A DNA stretch of 64,000 bases from Martinezella lusitana (GTDB lineage Bacteria; Pseudomonadota; Alphaproteobacteria; Rhizobiales; Rhizobiaceae): NCBI RefSeq assembly GCF_900094565.1, contig NZ_FMAF01000023.1:1-64000 (forward strand), read 5' to 3'. Below the pieces are notes generated by a model. The model saw nothing but the letters and a program-made list of their open reading frames with translations. It made no database searches and was not told where the DNA came from. Of this stretch, positions 43,865 to 52,551 are shown one piece after another; positions within the stretch are counted from its first letter, which is position 1; every line of letters starts with the position of its first letter. A program made the translations under genes and the position numbers.

Positions 43865-45145
43865 TTAAGCGAGGCCGTCATAGAGCCCGCGTTCGAAGTC
43901 GCCGTAGAGAGCAACGACGCGGTCGTCATAGAAGGGAAGGAGCTGCGTAAAGAGGGATCCGGTGACCTTACGGACGGGATCGATCCAGAAGTGGCAATTG
44001 AGCAGTCCGGCCCAGGACACGCTTCCCGCAGAGCGGCCGTGCGGGCCCGCCTCAGTGTTGATGTCGAAGGAGTAGCCCCATTTGTGCTTCTGATCCGGAA
44101 ACTGATCGAAGCTGTTCGAGTAGGCCGGTGCGGCCGACTCCATCTTGCGAACATTCAGATCCCCGATCTGATTCTGCATCATCATCGCGACGGTCTCAGG
44201 CTTGAGGATCTGAACCCCGTTCAACTTGCCTCCATGGAGCAATGCCTGAAGGAGCATCATGTAGTCTTGCGGGGTGCTGTATGCGCCGCCACCGCCCATG
44301 AAAAATTCCGGCCTCTGAGGCATCTCGAACGGCATCGCTTTCAAGCCGCCGTCAGTCTCTCTGCTGAAGCATGTCGCGACACGGCGCTTCTGCTCGCTGC
44401 TGATCAGAAACCCCGAATCCTTCATTGCAAGTGGCGCGAAAATGTTCTCGCGAAAATAGACTTCCAACGACTGATCGCTAACAGCTTCGACCAGCTTGCC
44501 AGTCCAGTCCATGCTGATGCCGTACTGCCAGCGCTCCCCCGGCTCGAATTCGAGCGGCACATTGAAGGCGGCGTTCTGGCAGGTGGCGATATCGGGTAAG
44601 CCGGTGGCGGTCTCGTACCGCACTATCACATCACTCCAGTTCGCATAAGTGTAGCCGGAGGTATGCGTCAGAAGGTGATGAACCTTGATTGAGTTCCTGG
44701 CGGGACGCAGCTGTGGCTGACCGTTGGCATCAAAACCCACCAGCACCTTGGGTGCAGCAAGCTGCGGCAGGTATTTCGACGCATCGTCATCCAGCTTGAG
44801 GCGGCCCTGCTCAACCAGTTGCATGCATGCGGTCGCCGTAATCGCCTTCGTCATCGACAGAAGCCAAAAGACCGTGTCAGGCCTCATCGCGGTACCGGTG
44901 TCTACATTTGCCTTGCCGAAGAGGCCTTCATAGACGATGCCCTTCTGCGTTGCAGCCATAGCTACTGCACCAGCGACCGTGCGGTCATTGACTGCCTTCT
45001 CTATCGCGGCATCGATGGACTTAAACTTCGCATTTTTGAGGCGTGGGCTCTGGCTTGCTGCCTGAACAGCGCTTGCCCCAAGATATGCCGCCGCGACGGC
45101 CATGGTGCCGCGCGTCAGCACCGCTCTTCTCGTGATCTCATTCAT
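43865..45145 (-). CDS. Serine hydrolase, beta-lactamase/esterase class C fold
   Basis: 426 residues. The catalytic SxxK is S97-M-T-K100 in FWLLSMTKAITATA. YGISMDWTGKL supplies the expected Tyr region, and GGGAYSTPQDYMMLLQALL is a conserved helix. The N terminus MNEITRRAVLTRGTMAVAA has a twin-arginine and a hydrophobic core ending in VQA, consistent with export by Tat or Sec. Acts on an ester or amide outside the cytoplasm. First gene of the NmrA/aldo-keto reductase operon, divergent from LysR. Confidence 0.87.
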   Translation of the reverse strand: MNEITRRAVLTRGTMAVAAAYLGASAVQAASQSPRLKNAKFKSIDAAIEKAVNDRTVAGAVAMAATQKGIVYEGLFGKANVDTGTAMRPDTVFWLLSMTKAITATACMQLVEQGRLKLDDDASKYLPQLAAPKVLVGFDANGQPQLRPARNSIKVHHLLTHTSGYTYANWSDVIVRYETATGLPDIATCQNAAFNVPLEFEPGERWQYGISMDWTGKLVEAVSDQSLEVYFRENIFAPLAMKDSGFLISSEQKRRVATCFSRETDGGLKAMPFEMPQRPEFFMGGGGAYSTPQDYMMLLQALLHGGKLNGVQILKPETVAMMMQNQIGDLNVRKMESAAPAYSNSFDQFPDQKHKWGYSFDINTEAGPHGRSAGSVSWAGLLNCHFWIDPVRKVTGSLFTQLLPFYDDRVVALYGDFERGLYDGLA

Positions 45146-45255
45146 GATTGTTTACCTTGAATCCAGACGGATCGCGGGTCTGGTAAACCGCTCGCCTTCG
45201 AAAGGCCGACGGTGAATACCTATCAAGAGCCATGGCATGCTAAAAGATCATAATA

Positions 45256-45272
45256 GTCATATTACAAATGAC
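45256..45272. promoter_or_regulatory. LysR-type dyad in divergent promoter
   Basis: GTCAT-N7-ATGAC, perfect over the arms, lies 45 bases before the LysR start and 110 before the serine hydrolase start. LysR regulators bind interrupted dyads of this size. Candidate site for the LysR at 45318. Confidence 0.45.
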
Positions 45273-45317
45273 AAAAAATCACTGTTATTCCTTTCCACGG
45301 AATGCGAAAGCCTTGTC

Positions 45318-46232
45318 ATGAGTTTTGACGGACGTCTTCTCACTGGGGTGAGTGTATTCTTGGCAGTTGCCGACGCCGGCAATTTCGCCAAGGCCGCGGA
45401 CGTATTGGGAGTGACCCCTTCCGGCGTCAGCCGGTCAATCGGGCGACTTGAGACGAGGATGGGCGTACGTCTGTTTGACCGCACACCACGTTCCGTCGCG
45501 CTGACTGAAGAGGGACGTCTGTTTCGTCTACAGGCCCTACCGCTCGTCGCCGGTCTGGAGGAGGCCGCCGCGACCGCCGCGGGATCGGCAGCTGCGGTCG
45601 CCGGGAGGCTGCGCGTATCGATCGACCCTTGGTTCGCAAGGATGGTATTAGCGCCTCAGCTTCCGCGGCTCACCGAAAAATATCCAGATCTGAAAATCGA
45701 TCTTATGACGACGAACGCGCGTGACGATATGATGAGCGGGTTCGATGTGGCTGTCAGATTTGGCTCGACGAATGCCGGGTCACTCATAGCAAGAAAGCTT
45801 CTGGATATCCGCGTCATCACTTGCGCAGCCCCCGCCTATCTCGAGAAACTCGGCGAGCCGGTCCGACCGGAGGAAATAAGTGGTCACGAAGTTATTCTGT
45901 TCCGGGACCCGGAAACCGGCCGAGCTTTCCCTTGGGAATTTCATCGAGGTGGTGAAGTTGTCAGCGTGAAAGTCGACGGCAGGATAATTTTCGACGACCC
46001 ATCCGCAGCCATTGCCGCCTGCATGGCCGGTCAAGGTATCTTTCAGAGCCTGGAGATCGGTTTGGATCCCTGGCTTAAAAGCGGCGGGCTGAGACAAATT
46101 CTCAAAGACTGGTCGGACGAACATTATCCCTTGTATGCGTACCATCCGGCGCGCCATCTGCCACCGGCAAAGGTCAGAGCTTTCCTTGATTTTGTACAGC
46201 AGATCGCCAAGGAAAAAGCGCGCGACGGCTAA
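45318..46232 (+). CDS. LysR-family transcriptional regulator
   Basis: 304 residues from ATG 45318 (MSFDGRLLTGVSVFLAVADAG). Helix-turn-helix NFAKAADVLGVTPSGVSRSI, linker helix LETRMGVRLFDRTPRSVALTEEG in outline, effector domain from ~90. ATG 45318 is preferred; the frame extends upstream but across the likely operator. Divergent from the serine hydrolase operon, its probable target. Confidence 0.88.
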   Translation: MSFDGRLLTGVSVFLAVADAGNFAKAADVLGVTPSGVSRSIGRLETRMGVRLFDRTPRSVALTEEGRLFRLQALPLVAGLEEAAATAAGSAAAVAGRLRVSIDPWFARMVLAPQLPRLTEKYPDLKIDLMTTNARDDMMSGFDVAVRFGSTNAGSLIARKLLDIRVITCAAPAYLEKLGEPVRPEEISGHEVILFRDPETGRAFPWEFHRGGEVVSVKVDGRIIFDDPSAAIAACMAGQGIFQSLEIGLDPWLKSGGLRQILKDWSDEHYPLYAYHPARHLPPAKVRAFLDFVQQIAKEKARDG

Positions 46233-46680
46233 GCGAAAGACAAGACATTGCCGGGCGGGTGTGAGACCGTTCCTCGTTTCACATAACAAGGTGCCGTCGG
46301 AACTGTGGACTCTGTTTTTCAAGCAGATGGATCGAAACATTTGCCCGGGGGTACACGCCTGTGGCCGAAAAAGATCCGATGGTCTATGATCTCCACTGGG
46401 ACGAAGACGAGCGGCTCAACGAATGGTGCGGCATGTTGCGCCAAGAGGAGGACTTGCTGGAGGTGTTGCAGGCGATCATTACCCTCGATGCTTGGAACGA
46501 ACTTTCCGGCTTCAGCATGCGCCGTGGCTCTTCCGGCTGCCTTGCGCCTCGATCCTGCGGTAGGCCGGCGTCACGTCAGGCGCCTATCTGGTCGCGATCA
46601 ATCTCGGCCTCAAAACAATTCTGGTCGATCGGCGCCGGCATCGCGATCGCGAATCCAGCACAGGTGTTGGGAGGGCCTGT
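46233..46680 (+). other. Region with an unrecognised open frame
   Basis: A frame from GTG 46361 reads MAEKDPMVYDLHWDEDERLN and continues with GC-ending codons to about 46560 before losing coding character, then overlaps the chemoreceptor end. It may be a decayed gene; a second frame around 46575-46620 (SGAYLVAINLGLKTILVD) also looks protein-like, which suggests a frameshifted remnant. No family recognised. Confidence 0.3.
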
Positions 46681-48513
46681 TCAGCCTGCGCGTCGCATCT
46701 GATGGCCTATTCTATATAGCTCGCTTGCAGAGCTATTGGTGCGGAAGCCTCGGATAAGATCCAGCAGGTCGCCAGTGTCGTTGGCGAGAACTTCTGCCGA
46801 AGCGGTCGTTTCTTCCGCCATGGCGGCGTTCTGCTGGGTAGCCGTGTCGAGCAGGTTGAGCGCAGAGGAAATCGAGCGCAGGGTCGAATCCTGCTCCTGA
46901 GCGCTGTGCGCGATTTTCGAGACGATATCATCGGCGGCGGTGATCTGGCTGGAGATCCGCTTCAGTGCCTCGCCGGTCTTACCGACCATTTGCACACCCT
47001 GTTCAACCTGGCCGCTGGAGCGGGCGATCTGCTCCTTAATTTCCTTGGCGGCCGCGGCAGAGCGTTGAGCAAGTTCGCGCACCTCCTGAGCAACGACCGC
47101 AAAGCCCTTGCCGCTGTCGCCGGCGCGCGCCGCTTCCACGCCCGCATTGAGGGCGAGCAGGTTGGTCTGGAAGGCGATCTCGTCGATGACGCCAATGATC
47201 TTGGTGATCTCGGTGGCCGATTGCTCGATACCGCTCATGGCGGCGATCGCCTGCCCGACAATACCGTCACTCTGGCGCGCTTCCTGACTGACGGACGCCA
47301 CACGGCTTGCAGCTTCCCGGGCACCCTCCGCCGTCTGGCGAACCGCCACCGTCAGCTCGTCGAGAGCTGCGGAGGTCTCTTCCAGATTGGCGGCCTGACG
47401 CTCGGTGCGCTGTGCAAGCTCGTTAGAAGCGCGACGGATCTCTTCCTTGGAAACACTGATATCGGTGCCTTTCAGGTTGACGCGGCTCATGGCCTGTTCG
47501 AGGCGGGAAAGGGCATCGTTAAAGTTATGGCGCAGACCCTCGTACTTTGGACCTAGATCGGCGCAGCGAACCGTGAGGTCGCCGACAGAGAGCTTCTCGA
47601 GCGAGACGCCGATGGTGGCGACCACATGCGTTTGCTCTTCGGCTTCCTTACGCTGGGCATCAAGATTGCGCTGGCGCTCGGCGTCCAGTTCGTGCTGCTG
47701 CTCTTCCTGCCGTGCCAGCATAGTGTGGCGCTCGCGCACTTTCTCCTGGAGTGCCTTGGTCGCACGCGCCATCTTGCCCACTTCATTGCCCATGTCGGTG
47801 TGGGGAATATCCAGGGTGACGTCTTCATCGGCCACGGCATTCAGCGCGTCGTGGATGGCATTGAGCGGACGCGAAATCCCTCGGATGATGAAATAGGCCG
47901 CAGCAATCGCCAGCAGGAACGCAAGCGCGGAGCCGCCGACTATTTTGATGGTCGAATATCGGATATCTTCTTTCAGATCGTCCGTGTAAAGCCCTGTAAT
48001 GATGACGATCTGCCATGGTTCGAAGACTTTGGCATAACTTGCTTTGGAGTAGCTTCGGTCATTCGGGTCCTTGCCCGGCTTCGGGCCGATGAACTCGACA
48101 TAGCCGCCGCCGGCCCGGCCCAGCCGAACGAGTTCGTCGCGATAGGCAAAGCCATTGGCGTCCTTCACGCCTTTGTTGCTTTGGCCGACACTCGGCGAGG
48201 TCGGATGAAATACCAGCACGACATTGTAGTCGTATCCGTAGAAATATCCGTCCGGCTCGAAGGTCATCTTGTTGAGCTGGCCATAAGCCTGCTTCTTGGC
48301 TTCATCAAGCGACAATTGGCCCTTCTCGACCCGGCTTTGATAGTCCTTCAGTATGGAGATAGCCGTTTCCACTTGCGTGCGCAGCATTTCATAGCGCTCA
48401 TGGTAGATGGCCGTCGTTGAGGACCGAATCTGAAGGAATGTCAGGACTGCGAAAGTCGTTATCATGGCTCCAACCAGCAAAAACAGCTGGAGCGAGATTT
48501 TCATGTTCTTCAT
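46681..48513 (-). CDS. Methyl-accepting chemotaxis protein with Cache sensor domain
   Basis: 610 residues. N-terminal span LQLFLLVGAMITTFAVLTFLQI, then a periplasmic single-Cache-type domain (~35-185, with FEPDGYFYGYDYNVVLVFHP). The second span is GGSALAFLLAIAAAYFIIRG, followed by HAMP (~210-265) and the cytoplasmic signalling coiled coil. The hairpin tip contains FQTNLLALNAGVEAARAGDSG and VRELAQRSAAAAKEI, conserved for CheA/CheW contact. Cache domains of this type usually bind small organic acids or amines; ligand unknown. Starts with MKNMKISLQ. Stands alone. Confidence 0.92.
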   Translation of the reverse strand: MKNMKISLQLFLLVGAMITTFAVLTFLQIRSSTTAIYHERYEMLRTQVETAISILKDYQSRVEKGQLSLDEAKKQAYGQLNKMTFEPDGYFYGYDYNVVLVFHPTSPSVGQSNKGVKDANGFAYRDELVRLGRAGGGYVEFIGPKPGKDPNDRSYSKASYAKVFEPWQIVIITGLYTDDLKEDIRYSTIKIVGGSALAFLLAIAAAYFIIRGISRPLNAIHDALNAVADEDVTLDIPHTDMGNEVGKMARATKALQEKVRERHTMLARQEEQQHELDAERQRNLDAQRKEAEEQTHVVATIGVSLEKLSVGDLTVRCADLGPKYEGLRHNFNDALSRLEQAMSRVNLKGTDISVSKEEIRRASNELAQRTERQAANLEETSAALDELTVAVRQTAEGAREAASRVASVSQEARQSDGIVGQAIAAMSGIEQSATEITKIIGVIDEIAFQTNLLALNAGVEAARAGDSGKGFAVVAQEVRELAQRSAAAAKEIKEQIARSSGQVEQGVQMVGKTGEALKRISSQITAADDIVSKIAHSAQEQDSTLRSISSALNLLDTATQQNAAMAEETTASAEVLANDTGDLLDLIRGFRTNSSASELYRIGHQMRRAG

Positions 48514-48699
48514 CGATACCCACCGCGCTGAGTTGCTGTCGTGCCCGTCGCGAAGACTGGGTCACATTGGCAACAATTCCTGCGCCTCCTGCGCATCACC
48601 GAACGCAACATGCATCCCAGAGCTAAGATTAGATTCTAAATTTAAATAAAAAAATAACTTGCTTAGATGAGCTGTTGGTTTCCGCTCAAAATTGAGCCG

Positions 48700-49378
48700 G
48701 TTATGGAGTGAACCCCTCGGGCTGGACCCGACGCCGTGCTGTCGGCACGCGTGCTCCGATCCTGGTCGAAGCGAAGGCCAATGCCCGCTGGTCGCTGGAC
48801 TTTGTGCATGACCAGTTTGCCTGCGGCAGACGCTTCCGCGTCCTCAACATTGTCGATGATGTGACGCGCGAATGCCTGGAGCGATCCCGGACACCTCGAT
48901 CTCCGGTCGACGTGTCGCTCGAGAACTGACGACGCTGATCGAACGACGCGGCAAGCCAGGAATGGTCGTTTCCGACAACGGCACCGAACTCACTTGGAAT
49001 GCCATCCTCACCTGGTCGAAAGATCACAAGGTCGAATGGCACTACATCGCGCCGGGAAAGCCGATGCAGAATGGCTGTGTCGAAAGTTTCAACGGGCGCA
49101 TGCGCGACGAGCTGCTCAACGAAAGCCTGTTCTTCGGCCTCGATCATGCCCGCCGCGCCATTGCTGAATGGGCGGACGATTACAACCCTTTCCGGCCGCA
49201 CTCATCGCTCGGATACCAAACCCCGGCAGACTTTGCCGGGACCATCGCCGCAACCGGCTCCAACACTGCGCAAGATGAAAGCTTCGCGTTTCAGCCGGTT
49301 GCTCAAACCGCGCCATTTGGCGTATTCAAAACCGCCGGGGCTCTAGTCGTCGTTGGATGAAACTTCAGTGGCAGGTCA
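48700..49378. mobile_element. IS3-family remnant (IS407/IS511-like group)
   Basis: Contains the truncated OrfB. The right end ...CTTCAGTGGCAGGTCA at about 49378 looks like the element's terminal repeat, and the next base resumes a resolvase gene. The left terminal repeat was not found, so the element lost its left part; the left boundary is approximate. Confidence 0.65.
48708..49360 (+). pseudogene. IS3-family transposase OrfB, 5'-truncated and frameshifted
   Basis: Two frames join to one OrfB core: VEAKANARWSLDFVHDQFAC up to VTRECL, then with a shift at about 48880 IPDTSISGRRVARELTTLIE onward to the end. The DDE residues are visible as Asp in SLDFVHD, Asp in VVSDNGTE and Glu in CVESFNG. Inserting one base after CTGG restores the expected VTRECLAAIPDTS. 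The N-terminal DNA-binding part and OrfA are absent. Not functional. Confidence 0.82.
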
Positions 49379-49459
49379 CTCGATCTCCCGGGCATCGGTT
49401 GCCTGTTCATCCGTAGAAACGCGTGCGTAGCCGATAAGCTGACCCTTCGCCTGTTTCAT
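49376..49459 (-). pseudogene. N-terminal fragment of serine resolvase (TnpR), cut by the IS3 element
   Basis: From ATG 49459 the minus strand reads MKQAKGQLIGYARVSTDEQ and 8 further residues before running into the IS3 end. IGYARVST with the catalytic serine region is the universal start of Tn3-family and other serine resolvases (~185 residues when whole). A tnpA fragment of the Tn3 family lies 1.7 kb to the right on the same strand, suggesting both come from one transposon. Confidence 0.78.
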
Positions 49460-49553
49460 GCCGGTCTCATTTGGAGATCGCGCAGACACAATATGTCGAT
49501 GAAATTGAAGGTCGGCGACATATTGCCTTCAGCGCCCATGGCGCCGCCCGCTA

Positions 49554-49955
49554 TCACTCGAGCCAGTTTTCGAGTTTGAGGCCGCTAATGCGCTGAAATT
49601 CGTGCATATTGTCAGTCACAAGTGTCAGGTCGAGTGCACAAGCATGTGCGGCGATCAGCAGATCGTTCAGGCCGATGGTCTGTCCTGCAGCTTCCAAGGC
49701 GGCGCGAATGTCGCCGTATTTGATATCGGCGGGGATATCCAGCGGCAGAATTGGGAGCGTTTCGAGTATGCTTTCGACCTTGGCCAATAGTTTGGCCGAT
49801 CCTTTTTTTGCGCAGCCGTATCGCAACTCCGATGCGACGATGATGCTGGTACAAATCTCTTTGGGATCTACATCCTCGATGCGCCGTGCCACCGGTCCAA
49901 AGGGATTGCGTATGATGTCGCTGATGATGTTCGTATCAAGCAAGTAGCCGCTCAA
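49554..49955 (-). CDS. vapC: VapC/FitB-type PIN-domain toxin
   Basis: 133-residue PIN ribonuclease. The four acidic metal-binding residues are present: LLDTNII, SELRYG, NDLLIAA and TDNM. It starts with TTG, overlapping the antitoxin stop by 4 bases (TTGA), so production is coupled to the antitoxin. PIN toxins cleave RNA, commonly tRNA or rRNA. The pair is flanked by a resolvase fragment and a tnpA fragment. Confidence 0.9.
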   Translation of the reverse strand: MSGYLLDTNIISDIIRNPFGPVARRIEDVDPKEICTSIIVASELRYGCAKKGSAKLLAKVESILETLPILPLDIPADIKYGDIRAALEAAGQTIGLNDLLIAAHACALDLTLVTDNMHEFQRISGLKLENWLE

Positions 49956-50224
49956 TAAATGTTCTCCGGCTTGGCAGGCACGTCCTCAATATCTGGGAAC
50001 TGGTCTTCAGGCCCGAGTGGAGTGTCCTTCCTCCAATCGGCAATAAGCTCTACGATATTGGACGGCTTGGTTACGGGCTCAATGATCAGCTTATCCCCTT
50101 CGCGGTGGATCAACACGCGATCTCCTGGCAACTCGAACTCCGCAGGGATGCGTACCGCCTGGCTACGGTTATTGCGGAACAGCTTCACTTCTTTCGGTCT
50201 TGATGACGGCAATGATACGGACAT
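49952..50224 (-). CDS. vapB: VapB-type antitoxin (AbrB/MazE-like)
   Basis: 90 residues from ATG 50224 with GGAGGGTG upstream; a 15-codon in-frame leader crossing the repeats is rejected. The N-terminal swapped-hairpin DNA-binding fold shows as VKLFRNNRSQAVRIPAEFELPGDRV, in outline NNRSQAVRIPAEF. The C-terminal IEDVPAKPENIY would wrap the toxin. It probably binds the direct repeat upstream and autoregulates. Confidence 0.88.
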   Translation of the reverse strand: MSVSLPSSRPKEVKLFRNNRSQAVRIPAEFELPGDRVLIHREGDKLIIEPVTKPSNIVELIADWRKDTPLGPEDQFPDIEDVPAKPENIY

Positions 50225-50239
50225 ATGACACCCTCCTTT

Positions 50240-50264
50240 GTATATGCCATAATGTATATGCCAT
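50240..50264. promoter_or_regulatory. Direct repeat upstream of vapBC
   Basis: GTATATGCCAT occurs twice at 50240-50250 and 50254-50264, a 14-base period, right before the antitoxin ribosome site. VapB-VapC complexes usually bind such short repeats for autoregulation. TATAT stretches may also supply the -10 box. Confidence 0.5.
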
Positions 50265-50589
50265 CCCATGCTGATTCAAGTCCGGCTGCTCATTGTTTGT
50301 CACAAGAAAATGCCGGTGTAGTTCTGCCTATCCCAGATGCTGCCGATTTCGACATGCTTTTCCGCCTGCGCTGTGGTTAATCGCTTCGCCCCAGCCACGC
50401 CGGCGGGTTGCCCGCGACATCGAAGAGATTTTCCGTAGAGTAGCAGGGGCCTATTGGGGTCCGAACAACATTTGCAGAAAATCGTACGCTAAGATGGGTC
50501 GCCGCGTGAACGCGCACTAAAAGCGCCGTGGAAGCAACCAATCAATGTTCGAAAGAGAGTTTTGCGCCGGAAACGGAGGTCAGTCGCAG
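50265..50589. other. Intergenic stretch, nothing recognised
   Basis: About 325 bases between vapBC and the Nudix gene. A 75-codon open frame (starting near 50293) lacks a recognisable domain. No terminal repeat of a Tn3 element was found here. Confidence 0.4.
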
Positions 50590-51033
50590 CTACCTGGCTA
50601 GCAGTGCCTTCAACCCTTTGGGATAGAGGCTTGGTGAGCCGGGACGATCAAGCTCTTCCAAGGCGTACCACCGTGCAACACCGGATGTTCCGTCACTTTC
50701 GTTGAAGGTGATTGTTTCGTGATGTCGATAATCATCAGAAACAAATTCGATCTCGAACACGAACATTATCTCGTGGCCGTTCTCGCCTTCAAAGACGAAT
50801 AAATTCTCAATGACCAGTGGGTCCGACAGCACCTCTACTTCAACGCCGAGCTCTTCAAGGAACTCGCGCTTGAGAGCAATTTGCGAGCTTTCGCCGAACT
50901 CCACCGTTCCCCCGAGCGGACGAACGCCAGCGACGCGGCCCTCGCTATCGTAGACTTCGGCGGCCAGGAGGCGATTATCTCGCCAATGAAGGCCAATAGC
51001 CTTCACATTGATGTTCGAACGCAGAGTGCTCAT
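50590..51033 (-). CDS. Nudix hydrolase
   Basis: 147 residues. The Nudix box GX5EX7REUXEEXGU reads as GGTVEFGESSQIALKREFLE followed by ELGVE, with all catalytic glutamates, around residues 40-62. The pattern MFVFEIEFVSDDYRHHE and ARWYALEEL are typical strands. It hydrolyses a nucleoside diphosphate linked to X; specificity unknown. Located between vapBC and the tnpA relic, so it might be a transposon passenger. Confidence 0.88.
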   Translation of the reverse strand: MSTLRSNINVKAIGLHWRDNRLLAAEVYDSEGRVAGVRPLGGTVEFGESSQIALKREFLEELGVEVEVLSDPLVIENLFVFEGENGHEIMFVFEIEFVSDDYRHHETITFNESDGTSGVARWYALEELDRPGSPSLYPKGLKALLAR

Positions 51034-51131
51034 AGGCGACGGATAGTATAGCCAACCAACGAACGCAATGGGCCTAGGCGGGCCAATAGAGCGGTTGCGG
51101 CGCCATATTGTTTTCGAATAGACGAGGTCAA

Positions 51132-51383
51132 CTACTGCGCCGCGCGAAGAAGTCGGCCGGTAAGCCGCAACGGCCTGAAACCCCCAGCCACCTGCCGCTC
51201 GGCGTCCCAGGAATAGATGCCGGTGAGATTAATATGCTCCCAACTGAGTGGGGATACGTGCTTCAGCTGCTCGTTAGCAATATTACGGCCCCGCTGGCGC
51301 AGGTGGGTCGTGGCCCGGCTGAGATAGACGGTGTTCCAATGCACGATGGCGCTGAAGCATGCATCGACTGGAGACGCCGACAA
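51132..51383 (-). pseudogene. C-terminal fragment of Tn3-family transposase TnpA
   Basis: AIVHWNTVYLSRATTHLRQR followed by SPLSWEHINLTGIYSW and GGFRPLRL is the conserved C terminus of Tn3-family TnpA, of which only ~75 residues of about 1000 remain. The frame is closed by a stop just upstream of the homology. It cannot function but marks one edge of a decayed Tn3 element with the resolvase fragment at 49376. Confidence 0.85.
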
Positions 51384-51401
51384 AGCTTATGGAATGCTCC
51401 C

Positions 51402-52004
51402 CTACAGATTGCCCAACAAAATCGGAACAGTCGATCCGACGAGAAGAAGTGCGACCGAAAGATTGAAGACACGTGCATAAGTTGGCCGGGTAAGCACATT
51501 ACGGAGCAGGCGACCGGCAGCCGCCCAGACAGCAACGCTAGGGATGGCCACAAAAGCCAGCAAAGCCGCAGCGATTGAGATGTTCAGCAGATAGTCGCTG
51601 CTGGGAATATAAGTCGCAGCCGCGCTCACTGTGATTGCCCACGCCTTTGGATTAATCCACTGAAACGCGGCGGCGCCCAAAAAACCGATAGGCGAACTCT
51701 CCGCGTCTTCAACAATTGGGCCGCTGCGCGCTATCTTCCATGCAAGCCAGATGAGATAAAGCGAACCGCCTATCCGCAAGATCTCGTGAGTGACCGGATA
51801 GGCCTCGAATAGCTTGCCTAGGCCGAAGCCAATCGCCAACATTTGCACGGCGACGCCAGCAGCAATGCCGCCTATGAGCGGAAACGATCTAGTCAAACCC
51901 ACACGAACGCCGGAAGCCAGCGCCATTGCGTTGTTGGGTCCAGGCGCAAGTGTCATGAGAAAGGCGAAGACGAGGAATGGGGCGAGAACTACTGAATCAG
52001 TCAT
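51402..52004 (-). CDS. LysE-family amino acid exporter
   Basis: 200 residues from ATG 52004 (MTDSVVLAPFLVFAFLMTLAPGPNNAMAL); a longer frame to 52130 contains transposase debris and is rejected. Six predicted spans; APGPNNAMALASGVRVGLTRSF is the LysE/RhtB signature. Exports amino acids or analogues. It abuts the TnpA fragment on its 3' side, with only ~20 bases between. Confidence 0.88.
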   Translation of the reverse strand: MTDSVVLAPFLVFAFLMTLAPGPNNAMALASGVRVGLTRSFPLIGGIAAGVAVQMLAIGFGLGKLFEAYPVTHEILRIGGSLYLIWLAWKIARSGPIVEDAESSPIGFLGAAAFQWINPKAWAITVSAAATYIPSSDYLLNISIAAALLAFVAIPSVAVWAAAGRLLRNVLTRPTYARVFNLSVALLLVGSTVPILLGNL

Positions 52005-52127
52005 ACGCGCAATGTTAAGAACGTTTTCACAGAATGTTGGTGCAAATTTCATCGATGGAGCCGGAAAGATTGCAACAAAAACCTGTATAGCCAGCAGTCG
52101 TTTTGCTGCCTGGTGTCGTGAGGCTTC

Positions 52128-52216
52128 CATACGATTTCGTCGAGAACGTACCCGTCCTGGTCAACGGCACGACATAGCCAATGCTTCGGGCAATCGATAG
52201 AGATTAAGACCTCGTC
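52128..52216 (-). pseudogene. Fragment of an IS6-family transposase
   Basis: The minus strand reads DEVLISIDCPKHWLCRAVDQ and then DGYVLDEIV, matching the segment around the first catalytic Asp of IS6 transposases (compare WLWRAIDADGDMLDILV in the copy at 39818). Only ~30 residues remain, and homology ends on both sides. Confidence 0.72.
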
Positions 52217-52422
52217 TAGATGCCGTCCACGTAGTTGTTTGGCAGGCCGGCCCGAACTTGCGGCCCCATTGCCGTATCTCCGCAGTAGCCGACGTCCGGC
52301 ATCACGATATCGACACCACCGGTATCAAGAAGATTTCTAAATCCGCTGCAAGTGTAGCTTCGCTCGCCAGGGGCGATCGGAATGGCCAACGGCCGGCGAG
52401 GTTCTTGAGCCCCTGCTGTCAA
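52216..52422 (-). pseudogene. Fragment of a mandelate racemase/enolase-superfamily enzyme
   Basis: The frame contains IPIAPGERSYTCSGFRNLLD followed by GGVDIVMPDVGYCGD, the barrel region with the Glu (GE) and Asp (PDVG) metal-site residues of mandelate racemase-family dehydratases. About 60 of ~380 residues remain, abutting the IS6 fragment. Sugar-acid dehydratases of this family belong to the same chemistry as the XylB/AraD1 region, but a link is speculative. Confidence 0.7.
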
Positions 52423-52551
52423 AACTAGCTCAGTTCCGCGTGGTATCAGGATACAGGTGGTACATGCTGTATTGAATTTAGAGTGAGTCGTCCGATTGAC
52501 AGCCCGCCATGTCTTCGCTGCGACCTCGCAGACCCAGATCGCGATAGGATC

